A stretch of DNA of 64,000 nucleotides, taken from positions 62,001 to 126,000 of the forward strand of contig NZ_BMQQ01000019.1 of assembly GCF_014648195.1 (NCBI RefSeq), in the 5' to 3' direction. Of this stretch, positions 1 through 7,870 are shown piece by piece. Position numbers and translations under genes: made by a program. The notes under the pieces were generated by a model that saw only the letters and a program-made list of their open reading frames with translations, was not told the DNA's origin and searched no databases. Positions within the stretch are counted from its first letter, which is position 1, and each line of letters opens with the position of its first letter. Source of the stretch: Streptomyces purpureus (GTDB lineage: Bacteria > Actinomycetota > Actinomycetes > Streptomycetales > Streptomycetaceae).

Positions 1-1393
1 GCCGAGCATCTCCTGGATGTCCTTCAGGTCGGCCCCGGCCGCATGGGCCAGCGTCGCGGCGCCATGGCGGAGGTCGTGGAGCCGGACCGGCGGGAGACCG
101 ATCTCCTCGTACAGCTCGACGAACCGCCGCGTGACGTTGGCGGGGTGGAGCAGCTCGCCGTTCTCGCGCGTGAAGACCCGTCCGGTCTCCACCCAGGCGC
201 TCTCCCACTCCTCGCGGTCCTTGTCCTGCTGGGCGCGGTGCCGCTTGAGAGCCTGGACCGTGTCGGAGTCGAGCGCGATGGTGCGCGCGCCGGCGTCGGT
301 CTTGGGGTCGTCCTCGTACACCTCCCAGCCGTCCACGACGAGTTGCTTGGCGACGGTGATGAGCCCGGCGTCCAGGTTGGTGTCGGTCCACTTCTGGCCA
401 CACGCCTCGCCTCGCCGCAGCCCGCGGAACGCGATCAGGTGGAACAGCGCGTACAGGCGGTCCTCTGCAATGTGGTCGAGGAAGAGGCCGGTGTGCTCCG
501 GTGTCCACACCATCACCGGCGAGGGCTTCTCGCCGGTCCGCTTCCAGTGAAGGATGCGCTCCTCGGTCCACACGAGGGCCTTCGGCCGCTTGCCTGCCTC
601 CAACTCGACGTGGGCAGCCGGGTTGAAGGTGATCAACTGCTGTGCGATCGCGGCGTTCAGCGCGGCCCGCAAGGTGGAGCGGACGCGCTGCCGCGTGGCC
701 GGACCGACGATGCGGCGGTAGGGCTCCATCTCTGCGATGGCTGCCTTCATTGCCTTACGGCGGGCGCGATGCTCGCGCCCCCTTCCAAGGAATCTGGGCG
801 AGGTCCTCGAACGCCTTGCGCCGCGCGGCGTTGCCCTCGGCGATCTCGACGTTGGCATCGGCGATGGCCTCGAACATCTCCGACAGGTGGGCGACCCGAA
901 GGCGGTCGAGCCGGTAGTGCCCGATCCTGGGTTTGAGGTGCACCCGGATGTTGCTCTCGTCGCGGCTGATGGCGCTCTGCCGCCCCTTCTTGCCCGCCAG
1001 CCACATGTCCAGCCACTCGCCGACCGTGAGCCTGCTCGTCAGGTCCAGGCCGTGGCTGAGGCGCCTGCGGGTCGCCTCGACGTTCGGCAGCGGCGCCTTC
1101 TCGTCTGCCACCTTCTCCAGCAACTCGGCTATCTGGGCCAGGCCCTCGGCGTCGTCGGCGTCGGCGAGGCCGATGAGCGCGCGCACGTGGTCGAGGTCGG
1201 CCTGTGCAGCCTTGAGCGAGTCGTAGCCGGCACGGCTGAAGGAGCGGCGGGTGCCGTCTTCGCGGGGCGGGAGCTCCTGGCGTATGGAGTACGAGCCGTG
1301 CTTGCGGCTGGAGAGCTTCGGGCACTTCTTGCCGAGCGGCTTTCCGGTGTGGGGATCGCGGCAGTAGCAGCGGCGGTGGGTGGAACCCTTCAA
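1..1393 (-). pseudogene. Tyrosine site-specific integrase, frameshifted and cut by the window edge
   Basis: Phage/AICE-type tyrosine recombinase that would integrate and excise the element. The N-terminal part (from 1393) has a Cys-rich start (RCYCRDPHTGKPLGKKCPKL) and a core-binding region (LTVGEWLDMWLAGKK). It reaches an early stop at 755 in its own frame. Removing one G from the five-G run (C-run at 778-782 on +) restores the reading PWKGREHRARRKAMKAAIAE. That frame then stays open through ATRQRVRSTLRAALN and the catalytic-domain motifs GLRRGEACGQKW and LHDLRHGAATLAHA to base 1. The catalytic Tyr lies outside the window. The start overlaps the XRE gene by ATGA (1390-1393). Either a real inactivating +1 insertion or a homopolymer sequencing error. 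Confidence 0.9.
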
Positions 1394-2070
1394 AGATCAT
1401 TCTCCTCATCGGTGTTGCCGACGTCCGGGTCGACGTCGGCGAGTTCTGGTGGCAGGTCCGGTGGTGTGCCGCCGTCTTCGCGGATGAAGACGCGGGCGCT
1501 GCGGAGCCGGTACTTGGCTTCCAACACCCTTTCCGCATAGTCGGCTTGAGCGAGTACGGCTTCCTCGCGTTCGGCCTGGTGGGGTGCCGTCTCGGCCTTC
1601 CAGCGCTCGTGCTTCTCGCCCTTCAGAGCGGCCAGGGCTGCGCGCTGGTGGCGGACGTGGGCGCGGAAGGAACGGAGCATGTCGTCCTCCATGCCGAAGT
1701 CCTCGCTGTCGCCGGTGAACCAGCGCATGGCATCCCACGTCGGCTCGGAGTACTGCAGGGGAAGGCGCTGGACTCGGTCGACGTAGCCGACGGGGTAGAG
1801 CAGGCAGATCGGGTAGGTGTGCAGGGCTTCCGCGAGGACGAGGACATCGACCAGGGGCAGGTTGGCGCGGCGGCCGGATTCCATGTTGGCGATCACGTTG
1901 CGCGGGATCGGATGGCCGATCTCCTCGCAGCGGTCGGCCAGGTCCTGGGCGCTCATGCGCAGCTCCTTCCTTCGTCTGCGTACCTCGGCGGCCACCGTGG
2001 CCATCACCTGATCCACCCACTCCGGGACGTCGTCCTCGTCATCTCTAGGATCAAAACGGCTTTGTGTCAT
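1390..2070 (-). CDS. XRE-family helix-turn-helix regulator of the element
   Basis: A 226-aa DNA-binding protein. Residues about 25-85 form a lambda-repressor-type HTH: VAAEVRRRRKELRMSAQDLADRCEEIG, then IPRNVIANMESGRR, then a helix region VDVLVLAEALHT. The C-terminal half is charged and helical with no family I recognise. It is transcribed with the integrase, overlapping it by four bases, and diverges from the Xis-like gene at 2166. By analogy with AICE regulators it probably controls integrase and transfer genes. The regulatory role is inference; the HTH is clear. Confidence 0.85.
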   Translation of the reverse strand: MTQSRFDPRDDEDDVPEWVDQVMATVAAEVRRRRKELRMSAQDLADRCEEIGHPIPRNVIANMESGRRANLPLVDVLVLAEALHTYPICLLYPVGYVDRVQRLPLQYSEPTWDAMRWFTGDSEDFGMEDDMLRSFRAHVRHQRAALAALKGEKHERWKAETAPHQAEREEAVLAQADYAERVLEAKYRLRSARVFIREDGGTPPDLPPELADVDPDVGNTDEENDL

Positions 2071-2165
2071 GGAGACACATTAGCTTCCCGATGATGGTTA
2101 GTGATCGCCTGGAGCCGGACGTGATGCCGCGTTCGCCGAGGGCTCACTCACGAACGGAGCACTGC
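2071..2165. promoter_or_regulatory. Divergent promoter region between XRE regulator and Xis-like gene
   Basis: A 95-bp spacer between two divergent genes, more A/T-rich near 2068-2098 (catggagacacattagcttc). A likely site for both promoters and the XRE operator. I could not assign -35/-10 boxes with confidence. Confidence 0.35.
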
Positions 2166-2396
2166 ATGCGCAACAACGACACCGCCGAGCACCCCAAGGG
2201 CATGACGCGGGAGGAGCTGCTGGCCCTGCCCGCCGCGGTTGACCTGGACACCGGCAACCGGGCGCTGGGACTGGGCCGGAGCAAGGGCTACGAGCTGGCC
2301 AAGCGCGGCCAGTACCCGTGCAAGGTCCTGCGGCTGGGCAAGGCGTACCGCGTCGTGACTGCCGACCTGTTGAACCTGCTCGGCCTGGCCGCATGA
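2166..2396 (+). CDS. Small AlpA/excisionase-like HTH protein
   Basis: A 76-aa protein starting MRNNDTAEHPKG. The ATG at 2166 is preceded by a GGAG-type ribosome site (cggagcactgc), so it is preferred over in-frame codons further upstream. The C-terminal half has the layout of MerR/AlpA-type excisionase folds: ALGLGRSKGYELAKRGQYPCKVLRLGKAYRVVTADLLNLLGL, a recognition helix followed by a wing and a final helix. Position next to the integrase/XRE pair and before the replication/mobilisation genes is standard for actinobacterial integrative elements. Excision factor is the likely role; it could instead be a small transcriptional activator. Confidence 0.75.
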   Translation: MRNNDTAEHPKGMTREELLALPAAVDLDTGNRALGLGRSKGYELAKRGQYPCKVLRLGKAYRVVTADLLNLLGLAA

Positions 2397-2416
2397 CCAC
2401 CCGAGCCCGTAGCAGA

Positions 2417-2445
2417 CGCTTCTGTGCTGAGCTGACACAGAAGCG
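2417..2445. terminator. 10-bp hairpin downstream of the Xis-like gene
   Basis: CGCTTCTGTG (2417-2426) and its exact complement CACAGAAGCG (2436-2445) are separated by nine bases, 20 bp after the Xis-like stop. No T-run follows. It may be a terminator or an RNA structure in the 227-bp leader of the DUF3631 gene. A second weaker hairpin (CCGGCG/CGCCGG, about 2515-2532) lies in the same leader. Confidence 0.45.
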
Positions 2446-2623
2446 CTGGACTGTGGCCCGGCGCGGACGTACTGTCCGTGTTCCCTCGCCCCGGCCAAGG
2501 AAGCGAGAAAGCCCCCGGCGCGCCAACGCCGGAGGCTCCGCACACTCCACTGCCCGCATTCCAACGAACGACCTGCGTGAGTCGGGCCTGCATGCCCGAC
2601 GTCACCGGATAAGGAGCTGCCCT

Positions 2624-3910
2624 GTGCAACCTACGACACCCGAGCCGCATTCCGCACCCGGCAAAGCCGCATGGCCGACGGTCGCCGTACCCGGCCGACC
2701 CGGCCACGCGCCCGAAGCCGCCCCGGCAGCTGACGACAGCGCGCCGGACACGGTTCCGGCGGCTCAGCCCGCCGAGGAGGCGGCGCTGGACCCGGAGCCG
2801 ACGTACGGCTCCGAGCTACTGAACGAACTGCGTGCCCAGGTAGCACAGTTCGTGATCCTGCCCTCCCAGCAGGCGCTGGACGCGGTCACGCTGTGGGTCG
2901 CGGCGACGCATCTGCAGCCCGCGTGGCAGCACGCCCCACGCCTGGCGGTGGTGGGGCCGGCGAAGCGGTGCGGCAAGTCACGGCTCCTGGACGTGCTCAC
3001 CGAGACGGTCCACGAGCCGATGCTCACCATCAACACCACGCCCGCGGCAATCTTCCGCTCCATCACCGACGAGCCGCCCACCCTGCTGGTGGACGAGGCG
3101 GACACCATCTTCGGCACGCCGAAGCAGGCGGAGAAGAACGAGGAGATGCGTGGCCTGCTCAACGCCGGCCACCAGCGCAACCGGTACGTCACCCGCGTCG
3201 TCGGCAACGACCACACCCCGCACCGGTTCGCCACCTTCGCCATGGCCGCGCTAGCGGGGATCGGCGACCTGCCCGACACGATCATGGACCGGTCGGTGGT
3301 CATCCGCATGCGCCGCCGGGCCGAGGGCGAGAGTGTCAAGCCCTTCCGCTCCCGCCGCGACACCCCCGCCCTCCACGACCTGCGCGACCGCATCGCCGCG
3401 TGGACACGGCCGCTGCTCGACGAGGCCGCCGACCTGGAACCGGCGATGCCGGTGGAGGACCGTGCCGCCGATACCTGGGAGCCCCTGGTGATCGTCGCCG
3501 ATCTCGCCGCCGGGCCCTGGCCCCGCCTCGCCCGCGCGGCGTGCGCGCAGATGGTGGCGGCCGAAGTGGCGGCCGAGGAGGATCACCCCAGCTCGGCGCG
3601 GATCCTGGCCGACATCCGGCGGGTCTTCGTCGCCCAGCGTGAGGTCGACAGCCTCTCCACGGACGAACTCCTGCACCATCTGCGCCAGGACCTGGAAGGC
3701 CCCTGGGCGGAGTGGGGTCGCAACGGATTGAGCCCGCGTGAGCTCGGCTCGCTGCTGCGCGACTTCGACATCCGGCCCGGCAACGTCCGCCTCGCCGACG
3801 GCACCCAGCGCAAGGGCTACACACGCAACAAATTCCTCGACGCATGGCGCCGCTACTGCCCGACCGTTCACTCAGTGAACGCCGAGCCCGCCGCCTCCCC
3901 CTCGGGCTGA
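2624..3910 (+). CDS. DUF3631-domain P-loop ATPase (replication-associated protein of the element)
   Basis: GTG start at 2624 with an AAGGAG site at 2611-2616, giving 428 aa. The N-terminal 60 residues are Pro/Ala-rich and disordered. Walker A is GPAKRCGKS (111-119) and Walker B TLLVDEAD (153-160), followed by a sensor-like region (RFATFAMAALAGIGDLPDTIMDRSVVIRMRRR) and the DUF3631 C-terminal part ending KGYTRNKFLDAWRRYC. DUF3631 ATPases recur in Streptomyces plasmids and integrative elements between the int/xis block and the mobilisation genes. A role in replication initiation or helicase loading is plausible but not shown. The repeats just downstream fit an origin. Confidence 0.8.
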   Translation: MQPTTPEPHSAPGKAAWPTVAVPGRPGHAPEAAPAADDSAPDTVPAAQPAEEAALDPEPTYGSELLNELRAQVAQFVILPSQQALDAVTLWVAATHLQPAWQHAPRLAVVGPAKRCGKSRLLDVLTETVHEPMLTINTTPAAIFRSITDEPPTLLVDEADTIFGTPKQAEKNEEMRGLLNAGHQRNRYVTRVVGNDHTPHRFATFAMAALAGIGDLPDTIMDRSVVIRMRRRAEGESVKPFRSRRDTPALHDLRDRIAAWTRPLLDEAADLEPAMPVEDRAADTWEPLVIVADLAAGPWPRLARAACAQMVAAEVAAEEDHPSSARILADIRRVFVAQREVDSLSTDELLHHLRQDLEGPWAEWGRNGLSPRELGSLLRDFDIRPGNVRLADGTQRKGYTRNKFLDAWRRYCPTVHSVNAEPAASPSG

Positions 3911-4302
3911 GCCCCGCGTCCCCCGGTGACCGTCCCTGCCGTCCCTGCCGTGATCCCGCAGGTCAAACGGCATGCGGCCGGGACGGAAACCGGAGGCAAG
4001 ACGGCAGCGCGATCATGAAGACCACGCTGCCACCAACAGGACGCCGCCCCGATCCGTCTCGTGCCGTCCCGGGCGTCCCCGCCGTATCACCGCAGGTCAC
4101 AGCACATGCGGCTGGGACGGCAAGACGGATCCGATCCGTCCACGGCCACCGCGCCGCAGCCGCAGCCGCAGCCGCAGCCGCACCAAGGCTGCGGGCCACC
4201 AAGACGGAAACGCTGCCACCCCTGCCGTACCGGCCCTGACCTGCGCTTGCAACGGCCAGGACGGCAAAGACGGACCACGCCACCACCGCAGGAGTATCCC
4301 GC
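3911..4302 (+). repeat. Three imperfect ~50-bp direct repeats; candidate origin or transfer locus
   Basis: The 392-bp gap holds no convincing gene. It contains three related segments at about 3948-4000, 4079-4130 and 4221-4272. Each begins with a GCCGT/CTGCCGT box, then a CCGCAGGTCA-like box, and ends with a GGACGG(C)AAGACGG-like box. A (GCAGCC)n run lies at 4155-4180. Iteron-like organisation next to the DUF3631 gene suggests a replication origin or regulatory array. This is read by eye; function is inference. Confidence 0.5.
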
Positions 4303-4434
4303 GTGACCACCCTCGCTGTAACCACAGACCGAACCACCGCACATCGAGCGCCTAGCGCGGAACGCGCCGCGATCCGCACCCTCGCCACAACCAGCTGCAC
4401 CCGGTCCTACGACACGCTCAGGGGCGGCAAGTGA
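4303..4434 (+). CDS. 43-aa ORF translationally coupled to the DUF2637 gene
   Basis: GTG at 4303 with GCAGGAG at about 4289-4294. It encodes VTTLAVTTDRTTAHRAPSAE... and ends RGGK at a TGA (4432-4434) whose last A is also the A of the next gene's ATG (TGATG). The ribosome site and stop-start overlap support translation. The sequence is Thr/Arg-rich with one Cys and resembles nothing I recognise. It may be a short leader peptide or a small Spd-like protein. Confidence 0.45.
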   Translation: MTTLAVTTDRTTAHRAPSAERAAIRTLATTSCTRSYDTLRGGK

Positions 4435-5243
4435 TGACCAAGCGCGCCGCCGAGCGGTATGCACTCGGCGCGGCGGGATTCGTCATCATCGCCCTCACCG
4501 CCGGAGGGTTCTGGCTCTCGTACGCGCACCTCGCCGAGGTCGCCGGGCAGCACGGGCTGGGAGGCTCCCCGGTCCGCCAGTGGGCCTGGCCGGCGACCCT
4601 GGACGCCTTCATCGTCGCGGGCGAGTTGCTGATGCTCCGTGCGGGCCTGCGCCGGGTACCGGACTGGTGGGCCATCGGCCTCACGGCCACCGGATCAGTC
4701 GGCTCCATCGCGCTCAACGTCGCCGGAGTCAGCCGTACAGGGAACGCCACCGCTGTCTCCCACCTCGACTACGTGGTCGCCGCAGTTCCCCCGACTGCCG
4801 CGCTACTGGCCTTCGGTGTCCTGATGCGGCAGATCCACCAGCTCGTTGCCAAGCCCACCGAACGCCACCACGCAGCCAACCACGGCCACAACCTCACCGT
4901 CGGCGCACGGCCCGCTGCACTTCCGGAACACCACCCCGGTCTGCCGGAGCCAGCCGGCCTCGACGTGGCAGACGGCCAGGGCGACGTGGCGCAGGGGCCT
5001 GCCGAGGTGGCGCAGAAGCCCCCCGCTGTGTCCGACGAGTACCTCGCGATCGCCCGCACCGCGCCGCTGGGGCGTGGAGGCCGCGCCTCGCGCCGCCACA
5101 TCGAAGCGACGATCCGCGGCAAGGGCCTGTCCATCAGCAGGGCCGACGCGGAAACGATCAAGGACGTCCTGCAGGGCGAGCTCGACGAGGCCGCCTCTCA
5201 GCGGCAGGCCGAACGCGACAAGGCCCCCGCTGACGCCTACTGA
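4434..5243 (+). CDS. DUF2637 membrane protein (Spd/transfer-associated)
   Basis: A 269-aa protein; a GTG three bases upstream (4431) is an alternative start. The N-terminal half has about four hydrophobic segments: LGAAGFVIIALTAGGFWLSY, a re-entrant region WPATLDAFIVAGELLML, WAIGLTATGSVGSIALNVAG and DYVVAAVPPTAALLAFGVLM. This is the DUF2637 pattern. The cytoplasmic C-terminal tail (from about residue 140) is charged and contains a possible winged-helix stretch (RASRRHIEATIRGKGLSISRADAETIKDVLQ). DUF2637 proteins accompany intermycelial transfer and spread functions in Streptomyces elements. Its place directly before mobC fits that role. Confidence 0.75.
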   Translation: MTKRAAERYALGAAGFVIIALTAGGFWLSYAHLAEVAGQHGLGGSPVRQWAWPATLDAFIVAGELLMLRAGLRRVPDWWAIGLTATGSVGSIALNVAGVSRTGNATAVSHLDYVVAAVPPTAALLAFGVLMRQIHQLVAKPTERHHAANHGHNLTVGARPAALPEHHPGLPEPAGLDVADGQGDVAQGPAEVAQKPPAVSDEYLAIARTAPLGRGGRASRRHIEATIRGKGLSISRADAETIKDVLQGELDEAASQRQAERDKAPADAY

Positions 5244-5290
5244 GTCACCGCAGCCGCTCCCATCACCCTTCCCGCATGACCCGCACCCTT

Positions 5291-5318
5291 CGTCCCCGCG
5301 CAGGCCAGCGCGGGGACG
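5291..5318. other. Perfect 11-bp inverted repeat upstream of mobC (oriT or terminator candidate)
   Basis: CGTCCCCGCGC (5291-5301) pairs exactly with GCGCGGGGACG (5308-5318) around a 6-base loop. It lies 48 bp after the DUF2637 stop and about 120 bp before mobC. Relaxase origins of transfer often carry such a repeat beside the nic site upstream of mobC. Without a T-run it is a weaker terminator candidate. Confidence 0.5.
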
Positions 5319-5439
5319 AGTGCCCGAGCCGCTACGAGTCCACCTGACATCGCCGCCCCTCCCGTCCTTGCCCTGACCAGGCATGGGACGAGCGTGCTCA
5401 GTCACTGACCGGCCACCAACACCCCACGGAGAAACACCC

Positions 5440-6087
5440 ATGCGCAAGCCGACCCACGAACTCCCCACCAGCGAACAGAAGATGACCACCACCCCAGCCA
5501 CAACGCCAGCAAGGTATCCCGCTGGACCGTCCAAGGGCCGGCTCAACGGGGATCCCTCCGCCCCGGGGGTGGCGGACGGGCTCGGGCACCAGGGGGCGCC
5601 CGAGAGGAAACAGCCCGCAGGCACCGCCGCCGCCCAGCTGCAGCGTGCCGCCGACGCCGCCGCGCTGCACCGCGTCGCCCGCCGCCGCCAGCGCGAAGCC
5701 GTGCAACGCAAAGAACGCGTCGATGTGCGCTACAGCGTCGACGAGAAGGCCGAAATCCTCCGTGAGGCTCGCTCGCTGAACATCGCCGGTGCCCACTACG
5801 TCGGCGCCGTCGTCATGGCCCACGTCCACGGTGATCTCGGCCTGCCCGGCCAACGAACCGAACTCGACGACTACATAGACGAACTGACCGCCCTCCGTGG
5901 CGAGGTCGCCAAGATCGGCCACAACATCAACCAGATCGCCAAGAAGCTCAACTCCGGCGGTCATTCACAGCCTGGGGACACCGCCGTCCTGGCCCAGGCC
6001 GAACGCACCCTGACCGCAGTCGGCGCCACGATCCGCCACATCGCGTCCGCCGCGAACCAAGCCGTCGCCACGAAGGCGGTCCGGTGA
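5440..6087 (+). CDS. mobC: MobC-type relaxosome accessory protein
   Basis: A 215-aa protein starting MRKPTHELP, with GGAG (cacggagaaacaccc) placed correctly; longer in-frame starts lack a site. The N-terminal 70 residues are low-complexity. The C-terminal half matches MobC: VRYSVDEKAEILREARSLN (ribbon-helix-helix-like), then LDDYIDELTALRGEVAKIGHNINQIAKKLNSGG and a helical end. It would bind the element's oriT and help the relaxase open it. Its stop overlaps the relaxase GTG (GTGA, 6084-6087), indicating coupled translation. Confidence 0.85.
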   Translation: MRKPTHELPTSEQKMTTTPATTPARYPAGPSKGRLNGDPSAPGVADGLGHQGAPERKQPAGTAAAQLQRAADAAALHRVARRRQREAVQRKERVDVRYSVDEKAEILREARSLNIAGAHYVGAVVMAHVHGDLGLPGQRTELDDYIDELTALRGEVAKIGHNINQIAKKLNSGGHSQPGDTAVLAQAERTLTAVGATIRHIASAANQAVATKAVR

Positions 6088-7799
6088 TCGCGAAGATCAG
6101 CAGTGGTAAGGAGACCGCCGGATTGATCCGGTACCTGTTCGACACGAAGAAGGCCAAGGACCACACCGACCCGCACCTGGTCGCCTCCTGGGACGGCTTC
6201 GCCCCCGACCCCGGCCGCAGTGACGACCCCGACGCCACCAGGAAGATCCTCGTCGCCGACCTCGACCTGCACGTCAAGCAGGCCCGGCGGCTGGGCCGCG
6301 CGCCCGAGCAGCACGTGTGGCACTGCTCGCTCCGTGCCGCCCCCGAAGACCGCATCCTCAGCGACGAGGAGTGGGCTGACATCGCCCGCCGAGTTGTGGC
6401 GGCCACCGGCATCGCGCCCGACGGCGATCCGGACGGATGCCGCTGGGTCGCCGTCCGCCACGCCTCCGACCACATCCACATCGCCGCCACCAAGGTCCGG
6501 GCGGATCTGCGCACCGCCCGCCACTGGAACGACTACCACACCGCCGACCGTGAACTCGCCGCCATCGAGAAGGAATACGGCATGCTCCAAGTGGTCCGCG
6601 GGGACCGCACCGCCGCCAAGCGGCCCACCCGCGCCGAGCAGGAGAAGGCCCGCCGCGCCGGCCAGGACAAGCCCGCCCGCGAACGGCTGCGCACCACCGT
6701 GCGCACCGCCGTGGCAGCCGCCTCCAGCATGGAGGAGTTCGTCCACCTGCTCAGCCACATCGACGACGTGCTCGTGGAAGTCGTGTACTTCCCCTCCGGC
6801 GATGTACGCGGTTACAAGGTCGCCGCCGAAGACACCACTACCGCCGGCAAGGAGCCCGTCTGGTTCTCCGGCTCCGAACTCGCCCCCGACCTGTCCTTCC
6901 CCAAGATCCGCAAGCGCCTGGAAAACATCGACCCGCAGCCCGCTGGGCAGCCGGGCCGACGCAGGCCCAACCCCTGGCACCAGGCCACCGCCGCAGCCGA
7001 ACGCATCCCCCACCACCTCGACCAGACAGACGACGAAGCCTCCCAAGCCCACCTCGGCGCCTTCGGCGAAGCCCTCGACGCCCTCCCCCTCCTCGCACCC
7101 CAGGCACTGCGGCCCCAACTCCGTGAGGCAGCAACCGCGTTCGAGCGTGCCACTCGCTCCCGCATCCAGGCCGAACACCAACACGCCCGCGCACTGCGCG
7201 GCGCCGTGCGGGCGATGGTCCGCGAGCCCACCCCCAAGGACGGCGCCATCCTGTCGATGTTCCTGGACGCCGCAATCCTCGTCGTCATCGCCGTCGCCCG
7301 CTGGCACCAGCTCCGCCACCACGACCAACAAGTCGCCGCCGCCCAGCAGACCCTGCTCCACCTCCAGGCCGCCTACGACCAAGCAGCCACCGCACCGCTG
7401 GCCGCTCTCGCGCAGCGCCAGCCGCCCCAGCAGACCGTGGACCGGCACATCCGCCGCCTACGCCAGGTCGTGCCCGAGCACGCGGAGCAGATCATCGAAG
7501 ACCCCGCTTTCGCGGCCCTCACCACCGCCCTCGCCGAGGCAGAGACAGCCGGACACGACCCGGAACGGCTGCTTACGCATGCGGCCGACCAGCGCGCCCT
7601 GGACGACGCCCGCCGCCCCGCACGAGTCCTGACCTGGCGCATCCAACGCCTCAGCGCACGGCCGGCACCCAGCGCACAAGCCCGCGCCGCACAGGCTCAA
7701 GCAGCACAGGCCCGAAGCACCACACAGCGCCCCACCGCCCCGGCCCACCTGGCACCCGCCGTCCCAGCTCCACAACCGCAGCGCACACGACGGCGCTGA
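6084..7799 (+). CDS. Relaxase / mobilisation nuclease
   Basis: A 571-aa protein with a GTG start overlapping mobC. The N-terminal relaxase domain starts MIAKISSGKETAGLIRYLF and carries the metal-binding histidines in RHASDHIHIAATKVR (H126, H130, H132), preceded by HVWHCSLRAAPEDR and followed by NDYHTADRELAAIEKEYGM. The middle has a Lys/Arg-rich linker (RAEQEKARRAGQDKPARERLR), and the C-terminal 250 residues are coiled-coil and Ala/Gln-rich. It would nick oriT and lead the strand into recipients. No TraB/FtsK-type pump gene is visible within the window, so the element may be mobilisable only. Confidence 0.9.
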   Translation: MIAKISSGKETAGLIRYLFDTKKAKDHTDPHLVASWDGFAPDPGRSDDPDATRKILVADLDLHVKQARRLGRAPEQHVWHCSLRAAPEDRILSDEEWADIARRVVAATGIAPDGDPDGCRWVAVRHASDHIHIAATKVRADLRTARHWNDYHTADRELAAIEKEYGMLQVVRGDRTAAKRPTRAEQEKARRAGQDKPARERLRTTVRTAVAAASSMEEFVHLLSHIDDVLVEVVYFPSGDVRGYKVAAEDTTTAGKEPVWFSGSELAPDLSFPKIRKRLENIDPQPAGQPGRRRPNPWHQATAAAERIPHHLDQTDDEASQAHLGAFGEALDALPLLAPQALRPQLREAATAFERATRSRIQAEHQHARALRGAVRAMVREPTPKDGAILSMFLDAAILVVIAVARWHQLRHHDQQVAAAQQTLLHLQAAYDQAATAPLAALAQRQPPQQTVDRHIRRLRQVVPEHAEQIIEDPAFAALTTALAEAETAGHDPERLLTHAADQRALDDARRPARVLTWRIQRLSARPAPSAQARAAQAQAAQARSTTQRPTAPAHLAPAVPAPQPQRTRRR

Positions 7800-7815
7800 T
7801 CACGACCTTGTGGAC

Positions 7816-7860
7816 AACCTGGGGGCACGTAGCTCCAGCCCTTCGACGAGCTCCCAGGTT
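7816..7860. terminator. Inverted repeat between convergent relaxase and 378-aa genes
   Basis: AACCTGGG (7816-7823) pairs with CCCAGGTT (7853-7860), and inner AGCTC/GAGCT segments extend the structure. It sits in the 71-bp space between two convergent genes and is a plausible bidirectional terminator. Confidence 0.45.
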
Positions 7861-7870
7861 CGTGCGTCCA

